Origin: Thermoleophilia bacterium
GTDB lineage: Bacteria; Actinomycetota; Thermoleophilia; Gaiellales; Gaiellaceae
Assembly (NCBI GenBank): GCA_020845695.1
Contig: JADLFG010000039.1
Span: forward strand, 1-21,624
Length of the DNA stretch: 21,624 nt
Direction: 5' to 3'
Position numbers and translations under genes: made by a program. The notes below the pieces were generated by a model that ran no database searches, was not told where the DNA came from, and saw only the letters and a program-made list of their open reading frames with translations. Positions 8,048 to 17,776 of the stretch are shown one piece after another (positions within the stretch are counted from its first letter, which is position 1; each line of letters starts with the position of its first letter).

Positions 8048-9346
8048 CTACTGGCGCGAAGTGTAGACGAGCGTCGCCTGCTCGTCGGTCTGACCCACCT
8101 CCGTCATCTGCTTGAAGAACTCGGCGATGGCCTCCCATTGGTTGAAATGCACGGTGCCAGGCTCGTTCGCGAACGTGATCTGTCCGGTGGTGCCCTCGAA
8201 GTCGGCGCCCGGGAGGGTTTTCACGAGTTCCGCCGGGTCGGTGCTGCCCGACTGCTCGATCGCCCACTTGACGGCGTTCATGCAGTCCCACAGGAAGTAG
8301 TTGAAGATCGCCGGCTCGCCGCCGGTCGCATCGTCATGGAGTGTCCGGAACCGCTCGCCTTCGGCCGTCAGCTCGAGACCGGTGCGGTCGAAGAACGTCG
8401 GGTAGATCACGCCCACGCCGTTCTCGCCGACGGTCTCCCAGAAGTCCGGCAGAGTGGGCCAGTCCCAACCGGCGATGATTTGCGTGTCGAGCCCGACCTC
8501 CTTCGCCTGGTTGAAGACGAGGTTGGAAGCTGCGTACACAGACGCGACGATGGTCGCATCGGGCGGGTCGGACGCGAGCTTCGACAGCTCCGGAGTGAGA
8601 TCAGCCGTCTGCGCCTGGAACTGAACGACGTCGATTGCCGGCTCCCCGGCCGCGGCCTCCTCGAGCGCCTTGGCGAACCCGATCCCGTAGTCCGTGTCCT
8701 CGGCGAGCACCGCAACCTTCGTGTAGCCCTGGTCGCGGAGGAAGGGCACCATCAGGGCGGAGATCAGGCTGTTGTACGGCCCGATGCGGAAGACCTGCTC
8801 GTACCCCTTCTGGGTGACCTCGTCGGCCCAGGAGTAGTTCGCGAGAATCGGCACGTTATACCGGCGGGCGACCTCCATCTCGGCCAGGGTGACGCTCGAG
8901 TGCCAGAGTCCCACGACCGCGGCTGCCTTCTTCTCTGTGATCACCCGGGTGAGCGCGGACGTGCCGACCTCAGGCTGGCCCTGGTCGTCCTCGACCGCGA
9001 GCTCGACCGGGTGCCCGTCGATGCCGCCCTGCGCGTTCACGTCGGCGACCCAGAGCTCCGCCACCTCGAGCATCGACGTGCCCGACCGAACGTCCCCGGG
9101 CTCCGACAGCGGGCCGACGAAGCCCAGCACGACCGGCTCCTTTGGCTCCTCGGTCGTGGCTGGCGGCTCCTCGGTGGTGGCTGGCGGCTCCTCGGTGGTC
9201 GCGGGCGACGCCCCCGTGGTCGCCGGCGGCACGTCGGTGGTCGTGGCGCTCTCCCCGTCGTCGCCCCCGCCGCAGGCGGAGACCGAAAGCGCCGCCGCGG
9301 CGAGCAGCGACAGTAGCAGTAGCAGAAGAGCGCGAGAGCGGCCCAT
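8048..9346 (-). CDS. livK: ABC transporter substrate-binding lipoprotein, LivK family (periplasmic-binding protein type 1)
   Basis: A 432-residue predicted secreted lipoprotein and the substrate receptor of the importer. The N-terminus has MGRSR, a long leucine/alanine helix and a lipobox VSAC with the lipidated cysteine at residue 25. A Thr/Pro/Glu-rich linker (about residues 33-70) follows, made of five heptads coded by a tandem DNA repeat. The binding domain opens with VVLGFVGPLSEPGD and contains NAQGGIDGHPVELAVEDDQG, AAVVGLWHSS and VAVLAEDTDYGIGFAKALEE, as in Peripla_BP_6 proteins of the leucine/urea/amide type. The ATG at 9346 is preceded by a strong gaggaggt Shine-Dalgarno. The frame is open upstream of it, but only this start gives a signal peptide at the N-terminus. 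The ligand is not predictable. It leads the eight-gene operon that ends in fbiC. Confidence 0.92.
   Translation of the reverse strand: MGRSRALLLLLLSLLAAAALSVSACGGGDDGESATTTDVPPATTGASPATTEEPPATTEEPPATTEEPKEPVVLGFVGPLSEPGDVRSGTSMLEVAELWVADVNAQGGIDGHPVELAVEDDQGQPEVGTSALTRVITEKKAAAVVGLWHSSVTLAEMEVARRYNVPILANYSWADEVTQKGYEQVFRIGPYNSLISALMVPFLRDQGYTKVAVLAEDTDYGIGFAKALEEAAAGEPAIDVVQFQAQTADLTPELSKLASDPPDATIVASVYAASNLVFNQAKEVGLDTQIIAGWDWPTLPDFWETVGENGVGVIYPTFFDRTGLELTAEGERFRTLHDDATGGEPAIFNYFLWDCMNAVKWAIEQSGSTDPAELVKTLPGADFEGTTGQITFANEPGTVHFNQWEAIAEFFKQMTEVGQTDEQATLVYTSRQ
9144..9248. repeat. Five tandem copies of a 21-bp unit inside livK
   Basis: Units start at 9144, 9165, 9186, 9207 and 9228. The first three are nearly identical (each begins ggctcctcggt on the plus strand); the last two are degenerate. 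On the minus strand each encodes a heptad of the type PATTEEP, PATTGAS or ATTTDVP, forming the flexible linker between the lipidated cysteine and the binding domain. Copy number may vary between strains by slippage (inference). Confidence 0.85.
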
Positions 9347-9438
9347 TCCTACCTCCTCACTCGGGAAACGTGTTGTCGCGGTCGGCCCGCCCGGCTCGTA
9401 GGGCGCCGCGGCCAGCGCAGCGGGCGAGCCGCCCAACA

Positions 9439-9455
9439 GCGTCTGACCACTCTGG
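9439..9455 (-). promoter_or_regulatory. Degenerate GntR/FadR-type operator upstream of livK
   Basis: Read in the direction of livK, this site is ccagagtggtcagacgc. It matches 14 of 17 bases of the site at the gntR start (ctagagtggtcagacca), including 13 consecutive ones (agagtggtcagac); one half of the palindrome is imperfect. It lies about 95 bases upstream of the livK ATG. A cagagt at 9449-9454 could serve as a weak -10. Function is inferred from the match to the two perfect sites. Confidence 0.45.
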
Positions 9456-9510
9456 GCGGTGAGCTGGCCAGCCATGCGAGGCGCAAGCATACGCAGGCAA
9501 TCATGACGTG

Positions 9511-9516
9511 TATAAT
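9511..9516 (+). promoter_or_regulatory. Consensus -10 box (TATAAT) in the livK-lysR divergent region
   Basis: An AT-rich patch in otherwise GC-rich DNA carries a perfect TATAAT, 23 bases before the lysR TTG. No good -35 is seen at the proper distance. On the other strand the overlapping tattat (9512-9517) could be a -10 for livK. It probably marks the divergent promoter region; which strand is used is uncertain. Confidence 0.4.
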
Positions 9517-9536
9517 ACTGGTTCGTGCCTGATCCA

Positions 9537-9556
9537 TATTGATAGGCGTATCAATA
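9537..9556. promoter_or_regulatory. Perfect 8-bp inverted repeat over the lysR start codon, probable operator
   Basis: TATTGATA-ggcg-TATCAATA is a perfect dyad with a 4-bp spacer, strikingly AT-rich for this genome. The lysR TTG start (9539-9541) lies in its left arm. LysR-type regulators normally bind dyads in the region between themselves and the divergent gene they control, so an autoregulatory or livK-controlling site is inferred. It lies about 190 bases upstream of livK. Confidence 0.6.
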
Positions 9557-10441
9557 GAGCTTCGTCACCTTCGCTACTACATCGCGGTCGCCGAGGAGTT
9601 GCATTTCACCCGTGCCGCCCGGCGGTTGCATGTCGCTCAGCCCCCTCTGAGCCAGATTGTCAGACGTCTCGAGAAGGAGCTCGGAGCGCAGCTACTGCGG
9701 CGCACGAGCCGTAGGGTCGAGCTAACGGATGCCGGCCGGGTCTTTCTCGAGGAAGCGCGTCGCACCGTCGCCGCGGCGGACCGCTCGATCGAGGCGGTAC
9801 AGCGGGCGGCCAGGGGTCAGACCGGCTGGCTCCGGGTTGGATTCGTCGAGTCCGCGGCCTACGAGCTGTTGCCGCAGATCCTGCCGGCGTTCACGAGCCG
9901 GTCACCCGGCGTCCAGCTCGAGCTGTCCGAGCTCACGACAGAGGTGCAGCTGAAACGGCTCGCGGCGGGCGATCTCGACGTCGGCATCGTTCGCGAGGTC
10001 CGAAGCCACGACGACCTGTCCGTGAGGCAGCTCCTCAAGGAGTCGCTCGTCGTCGCCCTGCCGCGCAGCCACTGGCTGGCTGGAGGCTGGCGGATTCGCC
10101 TCGATCAGCTTGACGGGGAGCAGTTCATCCTCTTTCCTCGTACCCAGGCGCCGCGGCTGCACGACCTCATCGCCGGCCTCTGCCGTTCGGCCGGGTTCGT
10201 GCCCCGGGCCGCCCAGGAGGCTGTCAACCTGCCGACGATCCTCGGCATGGTGGCGGCCGGGATCGGCGTGGCCGTGCTTCCCGGAGCAGTCACTGCGATC
10301 CGCTGGTCGGGTGTCGTCTACGTGCCGATCGTCGATCGAGACGCTGTCACCGACCTCGCTCTCGTGCACGCTCCTGGTGCGGAGGGCCCGGTGCTCGACG
10401 CTTTCACCGCCGTCGCGTTCAGCATCGGGGCGGGCGGGTGA
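9539..10441 (+). CDS. LysR-family transcriptional regulator
   Basis: A 300-residue LTTR. An N-terminal winged helix-turn-helix reads ELRHLRYYIAVAEELHFTRA, then AARRLHVAQPPLSQIVRRLE, KELGAQLLRR and VELTDAG (about residues 7-70). An effector-binding domain follows (WLRVGFVESAAYELLP onward, with GDLDVGIVRE and GMVAAGIGVAVLPG), resembling BenM/CatM-type aromatic-responsive LTTRs in overall pattern. The only start that includes the first helix is a TTG at 9539, giving MIGVSIELRHLRYY. It has no Shine-Dalgarno, so the mRNA may be nearly leaderless, consistent with TATAAT 23 bases upstream. The gene is divergent from livK, the usual arrangement for a regulator of the neighbouring operon. The inducer is unknown. 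Confidence 0.92.
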   Translation: MIGVSIELRHLRYYIAVAEELHFTRAARRLHVAQPPLSQIVRRLEKELGAQLLRRTSRRVELTDAGRVFLEEARRTVAAADRSIEAVQRAARGQTGWLRVGFVESAAYELLPQILPAFTSRSPGVQLELSELTTEVQLKRLAAGDLDVGIVREVRSHDDLSVRQLLKESLVVALPRSHWLAGGWRIRLDQLDGEQFILFPRTQAPRLHDLIAGLCRSAGFVPRAAQEAVNLPTILGMVAAGIGVAVLPGAVTAIRWSGVVYVPIVDRDAVTDLALVHAPGAEGPVLDAFTAVAFSIGAGG

Positions 10442-10551
10442 TTGCCGCGCTCGACAGGCCATGCCGGTCGATGCCGACATACGATGGGGCGATGGGGCCT
10501 TCTCGTCCCCGGGCGCGAGCGTCCGATCTCTCCCGTCTCCCATCGGCCACC

Positions 10552-11253
10552 ATGGCTCCTGGGATCCGCATCCTGCCGCTCGCCGGCATCCCCGAGGTGG
10601 CGCCCGGGGACGACCTCGGCGCCCTGGTCGGGGACGCGATCGAGCGGGCGGGCGGCCTCGAGGCTGGCGACGTCGTCCTCGTCACCCAGAAGGTCGTCTC
10701 GAAGGCCGAGGGGCGGGTCGCGCGCGTCCCGGCCGGCGAGCACGTCGCGGCGATCCTGGGCGAGGCGGTCCGGGTGCGCCGTCGCCGCGGCGACTTCCTG
10801 ATCGCGGAGACCCGCCACGGGTTCGTCTGCGCGAGCGCGGGCATCGACCGCTCGAACACGCCGGGCGAGGGCTGGATCGTGCTGCTGCCGGAGGATCCCG
10901 ACGCCTCCGCGCGCCGGCTCCGCGACGCGCTCGCCGCCCGTTTCGGCCTGGCGCCGGCGGTGATCGTGACCGACTCGTTCGGCCGCGCCTGGCGGCAGGG
11001 CACGACGGACGTGGCGATCGGGGTCGCCGGGATGCGGCCGCTGCTCGATCTGCGCGGACAGCCGGACGGGCGCGGACGCACGCTCGAGGCGACGCTGATC
11101 GCGGTCGCGGACGAGCTCGCCGGCGCCGCCGAGCTCGTGACCGGCAAGGCGAGCGGCGTGCCGGCCGCGCTCGTGCGCGGCTACCGCGTCCCGGCCGGCG
11201 ACGGCTCCGCTCGCGAGCTCGTGATGCCGCCCGAGCGAGACCTGTTCCCGTAG
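10552..11253 (+). CDS. cofE: CofE: coenzyme F420-0:L-glutamate ligase
   Basis: A 233-residue protein that adds glutamate residues to F420-0 using GTP. Family motifs are VVLVTQKVVSKAEGR (41-55), the GFVCASAGIDRSNTPGEG loop (90-107), VIVTDSFGRAWRQGTTDVAIG (138-157 and on), DLRGQPDGRGR (166-176) and DELAGAAELVTGKASG. It is a standalone CofE domain, not the FbiB fusion with a C-terminal nitroreductase-like domain known from mycobacteria. The ATG at 10552 gives the expected N-terminus (MAPGIRILPL). An in-frame GTG at 10438, overlapping the lysR stop, would add 38 arginine-rich residues with no family match and is less likely. No strong Shine-Dalgarno is seen. It is the third F420 biosynthesis gene in the window. 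Confidence 0.93.
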   Translation: MAPGIRILPLAGIPEVAPGDDLGALVGDAIERAGGLEAGDVVLVTQKVVSKAEGRVARVPAGEHVAAILGEAVRVRRRRGDFLIAETRHGFVCASAGIDRSNTPGEGWIVLLPEDPDASARRLRDALAARFGLAPAVIVTDSFGRAWRQGTTDVAIGVAGMRPLLDLRGQPDGRGRTLEATLIAVADELAGAAELVTGKASGVPAALVRGYRVPAGDGSARELVMPPERDLFP

Positions 11254-11262
11254 GCGGAACGG

Positions 11263-11297
11263 TTGACACGTCCCGGCGGGAGGCGGGTAGCTAGAGT
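11263..11297 (+). promoter_or_regulatory. Possible promoter of the FrhB-KorAB cassette
   Basis: A consensus -35 TTGACA (11263-11268) sits in the 56-base gap after cofE. A TAGCTA (11288-11293, spacer 19) or TAGAGT (11292-11297, spacer 23) could be the -10. Either would start transcription very close to the ATG at 11310, giving a very short leader. Spacing is longer than ideal, so the call is tentative. Confidence 0.4.
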
Positions 11298-11309
11298 CAG
11301 AAGCAGTCG

Positions 11310-12617
11310 ATGAGCACGGCCAGCGGACACAGACCCGAGCGGACCGACCCCGGGGCGCGTCGCGTCGCGGAGCGCTACCGGCGCCTGCTCGAGGAGTCGG
11401 ACGACCCGAACGAGTGGGCGTACGCGTGGCGAACGGAGCTGAACCGCGGCGGCTTCCGGGCCGTCGACTTCCTGATGGAGGAGGTCGTCGACTCGGGCAA
11501 GTGCATCGGCTGCGCCTCCTGCGTGACGATCTGCCCGGTCGACGTCTTCGACTACGTCGACGAGCGCCCGATCGACACCCGCACCGACGCGTGCGTCCTC
11601 TGCGTCCTCTGCGCCGAGGTCTGCCCCGTGCTGCGGCCCCAGGACAAGGACGTCTTCGACCTCGTCGACTACCGCGAGCCCCGCACCGACGACGGCTACG
11701 GCCCCTACAGCTACGGGTTCTACGCGCGCGCGACGCGCCCCGACATCCTCGAGCGGGGTCAGGACGGCGGCGCCGCCTCGGCGCTGCTCCTGCACGCGCT
11801 CGGGCAGGAAACGATCCGCGGCGCGATCCTCGGCGACGTCCTGCCCGACAACAACCAGATCGGCCGCCACAAGCTCGCGACCACGGAGGAGGAGGTGCTG
11901 GCCTGCTCCGCCTCGCGCTACACCTACTCCCCGAACACGCTCGCGTTCCGGGAGGCGATGCAGCGGGGCGTCAGGCCGGTAGCGGTCGTCGGCGTTCCGT
12001 GCCAGGTGGACGGCGTGCGCCTCCAGCAGAACTCGAGCATCCGCGCGGCGATGAGCGCCTGGTACCGCCAGAACGTCGCGCTCACGATCGGTCTCTTCTG
12101 CTCGGAGAGCTTCACCCACGAGAGCCTCGTCAGACTCGCCGGGCTGCTCGAGGTTCCGGTCGAGCGGATCGAGAACATCAACATCAAGGGCAAGGTGGTC
12201 GTGCGCCTCGACGACGGCAGCGTCGTCAACGCGTCGCTGAAGCGCTACCGGGAGTGGGCGCGCCCCGCCTGCCTCTACTGCCTCGACTACTCGGCCGAGC
12301 ACGCGGATCTCGGCATGGGCGGGATCGGCCTCGACGGCTGGACGTACACGCTCGTGCGCACCGAGACCGGCCACCGCTTCCTGCAGGCGGCGATCGACGA
12401 CGGCTGGATCGAGACGATCCCGCTCTCGGAGGGCCCGCGCGGCGAGGAGCTGATGCGCAAGCTCTCCGCCGAGAAGAAACGAAACCGGCCGCATCCGGCG
12501 CGGATGCCGACGCTCGCGGAGCGGGAGGCGCTCGGCTACCTCGACCCGAAGACGTTCTACACGAAGGGGCCGGGCGCTCCGCCCGACCCGGACGCGGGCG
12601 GGGAGAGCGGGGAGTGA
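11310..12617 (+). CDS. F420-reducing iron-sulfur flavoprotein, FrhB/FpoF-like (coenzyme F420 hydrogenase/dehydrogenase beta subunit family)
   Basis: A 435-residue protein. An N-terminal region of about 50 polar residues precedes two ferredoxin-type 4Fe-4S motifs, Cys65/68/71/75 (CIGCASCVTICP) and Cys95/98/101/105 (CVLCVLCAEVCP). An FrhB-type N domain follows (GQDGGAASALLLHAL, CSASRYTYSPN, VAVVGVPCQVDGVR), then the C domain (NVALTIGLFCSESF, NINIKGKVVVRLDDG, ARPACLYCLDYSAEHADLGMGGIG). FrhB-type domains bind FAD and pass electrons between Fe-S centres and F420. The two-ferredoxin-plus-FrhB layout is that of FpoF/FqoF, the F420H2 input module. The stop overlaps the next gene as GTGA, and that gene is a 2-oxoacid oxidoreductase, so I infer this is its electron-transfer subunit to F420. 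Methanogen-type hydrogenase subunits are absent. Confidence 0.88.
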   Translation: MSTASGHRPERTDPGARRVAERYRRLLEESDDPNEWAYAWRTELNRGGFRAVDFLMEEVVDSGKCIGCASCVTICPVDVFDYVDERPIDTRTDACVLCVLCAEVCPVLRPQDKDVFDLVDYREPRTDDGYGPYSYGFYARATRPDILERGQDGGAASALLLHALGQETIRGAILGDVLPDNNQIGRHKLATTEEEVLACSASRYTYSPNTLAFREAMQRGVRPVAVVGVPCQVDGVRLQQNSSIRAAMSAWYRQNVALTIGLFCSESFTHESLVRLAGLLEVPVERIENINIKGKVVVRLDDGSVVNASLKRYREWARPACLYCLDYSAEHADLGMGGIGLDGWTYTLVRTETGHRFLQAAIDDGWIETIPLSEGPRGEELMRKLSAEKKRNRPHPARMPTLAEREALGYLDPKTFYTKGPGAPPDPDAGGESGE

Positions 12618-14367
12618 CGCCGCGCCCGCGCGACGATCTCGGCGTGATGGTCGCCGGCCAGGGCGGCGACGGCTCGCTCACCCTCGCGAGCCTGCTCGGG
12701 GACGTGATGGGCTCCCGCGGCTACGAGCTCTACCAGGCCCGCAACGTCGCCTCCCGCGTCAAGGGCGGCCACGCGGCCGCGTACCTGCGCGCGTCGCTCG
12801 CGCGCCGCGGCGGTCTCGGCGACCGCTTCGACCTCCTGATCGCGTTCGACGCGGAGGCGATCGCCCAGGGCGGGCGCTGGCTCGCGGACGACGGCTACGT
12901 GGTCTATGACGCCTCCGAGGGCCCGGTCGACCGTGACGGTTTGCCTGCGGGCGCGACCGTGCTCGAGGTGCCGTTCGGGCGGCTCGCCGTGCGCGACCTG
13001 CGCCGCGACCTCTTCAAGAACAGCCTCGCCTTCGGGGTTGCCGCGCGGCTCTTCAGCGTCGCCGACGCGGATGCGGAGGCGGCGCTGCGCCACAGCCTGC
13101 GCCGCCTCGCCGGGCCGCTCGTCGACGCGAACGTGCGCGCGCTCGAGCGTGGCTTCGAGTACGCGGACGGCCACGGCCTCGCGGCCGGCGCCGGGCCCTG
13201 GGCGCTCGCGAGCGCGGAGGCCGGCGAGCGCGTCCTCATCTCCGGCAACGAGGCGGTCGCGCTCGGCTTTCTCGCCGCCGGGGGGCGCTTCTTCGCCGGC
13301 TACCCGATCACGCCCGCCTCGGAGATCCTCGAGTGGCTCACGGCGCGGCTGCCCGCGTTCGGCGGCGTCGCCGTGCAGGCCGAGGACGAGCTGGCCGCGA
13401 TCAACATGGCGCTCGGCGCGGCGATGACGGGCGCGAGGGCGATGACCGCCTCCTCGGGTCCGGGGATCGCGCTGATGCAGGAGACGGTCAGCCACCTCGG
13501 CTCGGCTGAGGTCGGCGTCGTCGTCGTCGACTGCCAGCGCTCCGGCCCCTCGACCGGGATGCCGACGAAGCCGGAGCAGTCTGATGTCGGCATGCTCGTC
13601 TTCGGCTCGAGCGGCGACTTTCCCCGCGTCGTCCTCGCCCCCGGCGACCCGGCGGACGCGTTCGAGCTGGGCGCGCTCGCAACCGACCTCGCCGAGCGCT
13701 TCCAGGGCCCCGTCTACATCGCGCTCGACCAGATGGTCTCCCAGGACCTCGCGACCGTCGGGCGCTTCGACCCCGGCTCGGTCGCGATCGACCGCAGCGG
13801 GCTGCTGGGCGAGGCGGAGACCGCGTCGCTCGGCGAGTACCGCCGCTACCTGATCGAGGACGGCGGCATCTCCCGCTTCGCCCCCGTCGGCACCCCCGGT
13901 GGCCAGAGCCTCGTGACCGGCAACGAGCGCGACGAGTGGGGGCGCGTCTCGACGCAGCCCGCCAACCGCGTGCGCATGGTCGACAAGCGGGCGCGCAAGC
14001 TCGAGACGATCCGGCCCGACCTGCCCCGCGGGCGGGCTGCCGGCGACCCCGGCGCGGACGTCGCGCTGGTCGGCTTCGGCATGCAGACCGGCGTCACCCT
14101 CGAGGCGGCGGAGCGGCTCGCGGCGGCCGGACGGCCGGTCCGGGTGCTCCAGCCGCGTACGCTCTGGCCGGTGCTGGAGGACGTGCGCGAGCTCGTCGCC
14201 TCCTGCCGGCGCGTCTACGTCGTCGAGCACAACGCGTCCGCCCAGTACGCGCAGGTCCTCGCCGCCGCCGGCCTGCCCGGCGGGCGGATCGAGAGCGTGC
14301 TGCGCTACGACGGGCTCCCGTTCCGGCCCGGCGAGCTGGCGGCGCTCCTGCTCGAGCGGGAGGCAGC

Positions 14368-14371
<4 letters not shown>
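12614..14371 (+). CDS. korA: 2-oxoacid:acceptor oxidoreductase, fused gamma-alpha subunit (KorA-like)
   Basis: A 585-residue protein. Residues about 8-190 form the gamma domain (GVMVAGQGGDGSLTLASLLG, RNVASRVKGGHAAAYLR, FDLLIAFDAEAIAQGG). Residues about 205-585 form the alpha, pyrimidine-binding domain (LISGNEAVALGFLAAGGRFF, AGYPITPASEILEWL, QAEDELAAINMALGAAMTGARAMTASSGPG, ending with the transketolase-C-like domain VALVGFGMQTGVTLEAAERL). The GTG at 12614 overlaps the preceding stop by four bases, and the stop overlaps the beta gene in the same way. The frame is open upstream through frhB, but only this start gives a gamma N-terminus. Substrate (pyruvate, 2-oxoglutarate or branched-chain) is not determinable; the KorA symbol reflects architecture only. 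Confidence 0.9.
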
Positions 14372-17029
<2,658 letters not shown>

Positions 17030-17031
17030 GC

Positions 17032-17739
17032 CTATCCGGCCACGTCGCGCGCTCCGACGAGCCGGATCAGGTGACGGCGCATGCGCACCCGCGCGAGCCG
17101 GGGGTTGCGCTCCCGGAGTGCCGCGGCGATCGGACGCAAGTCGGTCGCCGAGTCCCGCAGCTCCTTTTCCCGGCCGCGGACGAGCGAGCGCTGGATCCCC
17201 AGGACGAGCGCGAGCCGCACGCGGTTTCTAGTCGCCGAGCCGAGCTCCTGCAGGACCGCCGTGTAGGCGGAGAGGAAGTCGCCCTGGCTCGCATCGCCGG
17301 CGGCTCCGACCGCGGCGTCGACGACGGCTCCGATCGCCTCCAGCTCCTCGTCGCTCGCTCGGACCGCCGCCCAGTAGGCGGTTTCGCTCAGGAGCGCGAT
17401 CCCGTACTCGGCGAGCTCGTGGGCGGTGGCGCCGCGGAGGCGCAAGAGCGCCTCGAACGAGGCGGCGAGCTGGCTCTCCGTCGGCTCGGTGACGAAGATG
17501 CCCCCGGCCGAGCCGGGGCGGATCTCGACCGCGCCGAGCGCCTCGAGCACGCGCAGCGCCTCGCGCAGGGTCGAGCGGCTGACTCCGAAGACGGAGCACA
17601 GCTCGCGCTCGGCCGGCAGCCGGTCGCCCCGCTGCAGGCTGCCCTGGAAGATCGCCTCGCGCACCTGGACGACGACGTCGTCGAGCGCTCTGTGGCGACG
17701 CGCGGCGCTGAAGACCCCCGACGGAACCGAGCCCTGCAT
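17032..17739 (-). CDS. GntR-family transcriptional regulator, FadR/FCD subfamily
   Basis: A 235-residue regulator. The winged helix-turn-helix reads DDVVVQVREAIFQGSLQRGDRLPAERELCSVFGVSRSTLREALRVLEALGAV, here given in sections: VVVQVREAIFQGSL, GDRLPAERELCSVFGVSRS and TLREALRVLEALGAV (about 22-72). Then comes GIFVTEP and an all-helical C-terminal effector domain of FCD type. The start is placed at the ATG 17739. A GTG at 17751 is in frame but lies inside a tagagt -10-like sequence. The gene's start region holds a perfect TGGTCTGACCA palindrome, the general form bound by FadR-subfamily regulators (TGGT-N3-ACCA), so autoregulation is likely. Copies of the site near hyuA and livK suggest wider control. 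The effector is unknown. Confidence 0.9.
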   Translation of the reverse strand: MQGSVPSGVFSAARRHRALDDVVVQVREAIFQGSLQRGDRLPAERELCSVFGVSRSTLREALRVLEALGAVEIRPGSAGGIFVTEPTESQLAASFEALLRLRGATAHELAEYGIALLSETAYWAAVRASDEELEAIGAVVDAAVGAAGDASQGDFLSAYTAVLQELGSATRNRVRLALVLGIQRSLVRGREKELRDSATDLRPIAAALRERNPRLARVRMRRHLIRLVGARDVAG

Positions 17740-17756
17740 TGGTCTGACCACTCTAG
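17740..17756 (-). promoter_or_regulatory. GntR operator at the gntR promoter
   Basis: Read in the gene direction the site is ctagagtggtcagacca, containing the perfect odd-centred palindrome TGGTCAGACCA (17740-17750) immediately before the ATG at 17739. The tagagt at 17750-17755 is a plausible -10, so bound repressor would block transcription start. The same core and flank recur at 21596-21612 and, degenerately, at 9439-9455. Confidence 0.7.
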
Positions 17757-17776
17757 CCGCGAGCGGTCGGCACGGC

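Noticed and set aside
8087..8095. GGTCTGACC palindrome inside livK resembling the GntR operator.
   Set aside because: It lies deep in coding sequence near the 3' end of livK, lacks the outer T/A pair and the aRAGt flank, and is probably chance.
9347..9490. Upstream in-frame extension of LivK by 48 codons.
   Set aside because: It would bury the signal peptide inside the protein, whereas a gaggaggt ribosome site precedes the ATG at 9346.
10438..10551. Possible 38-residue N-terminal extension of CofE from a GTG overlapping the lysR stop.
   Set aside because: The residues match nothing in the CofE family, and the ATG at 10552 gives the standard N-terminus. Kept only as an alternative start.
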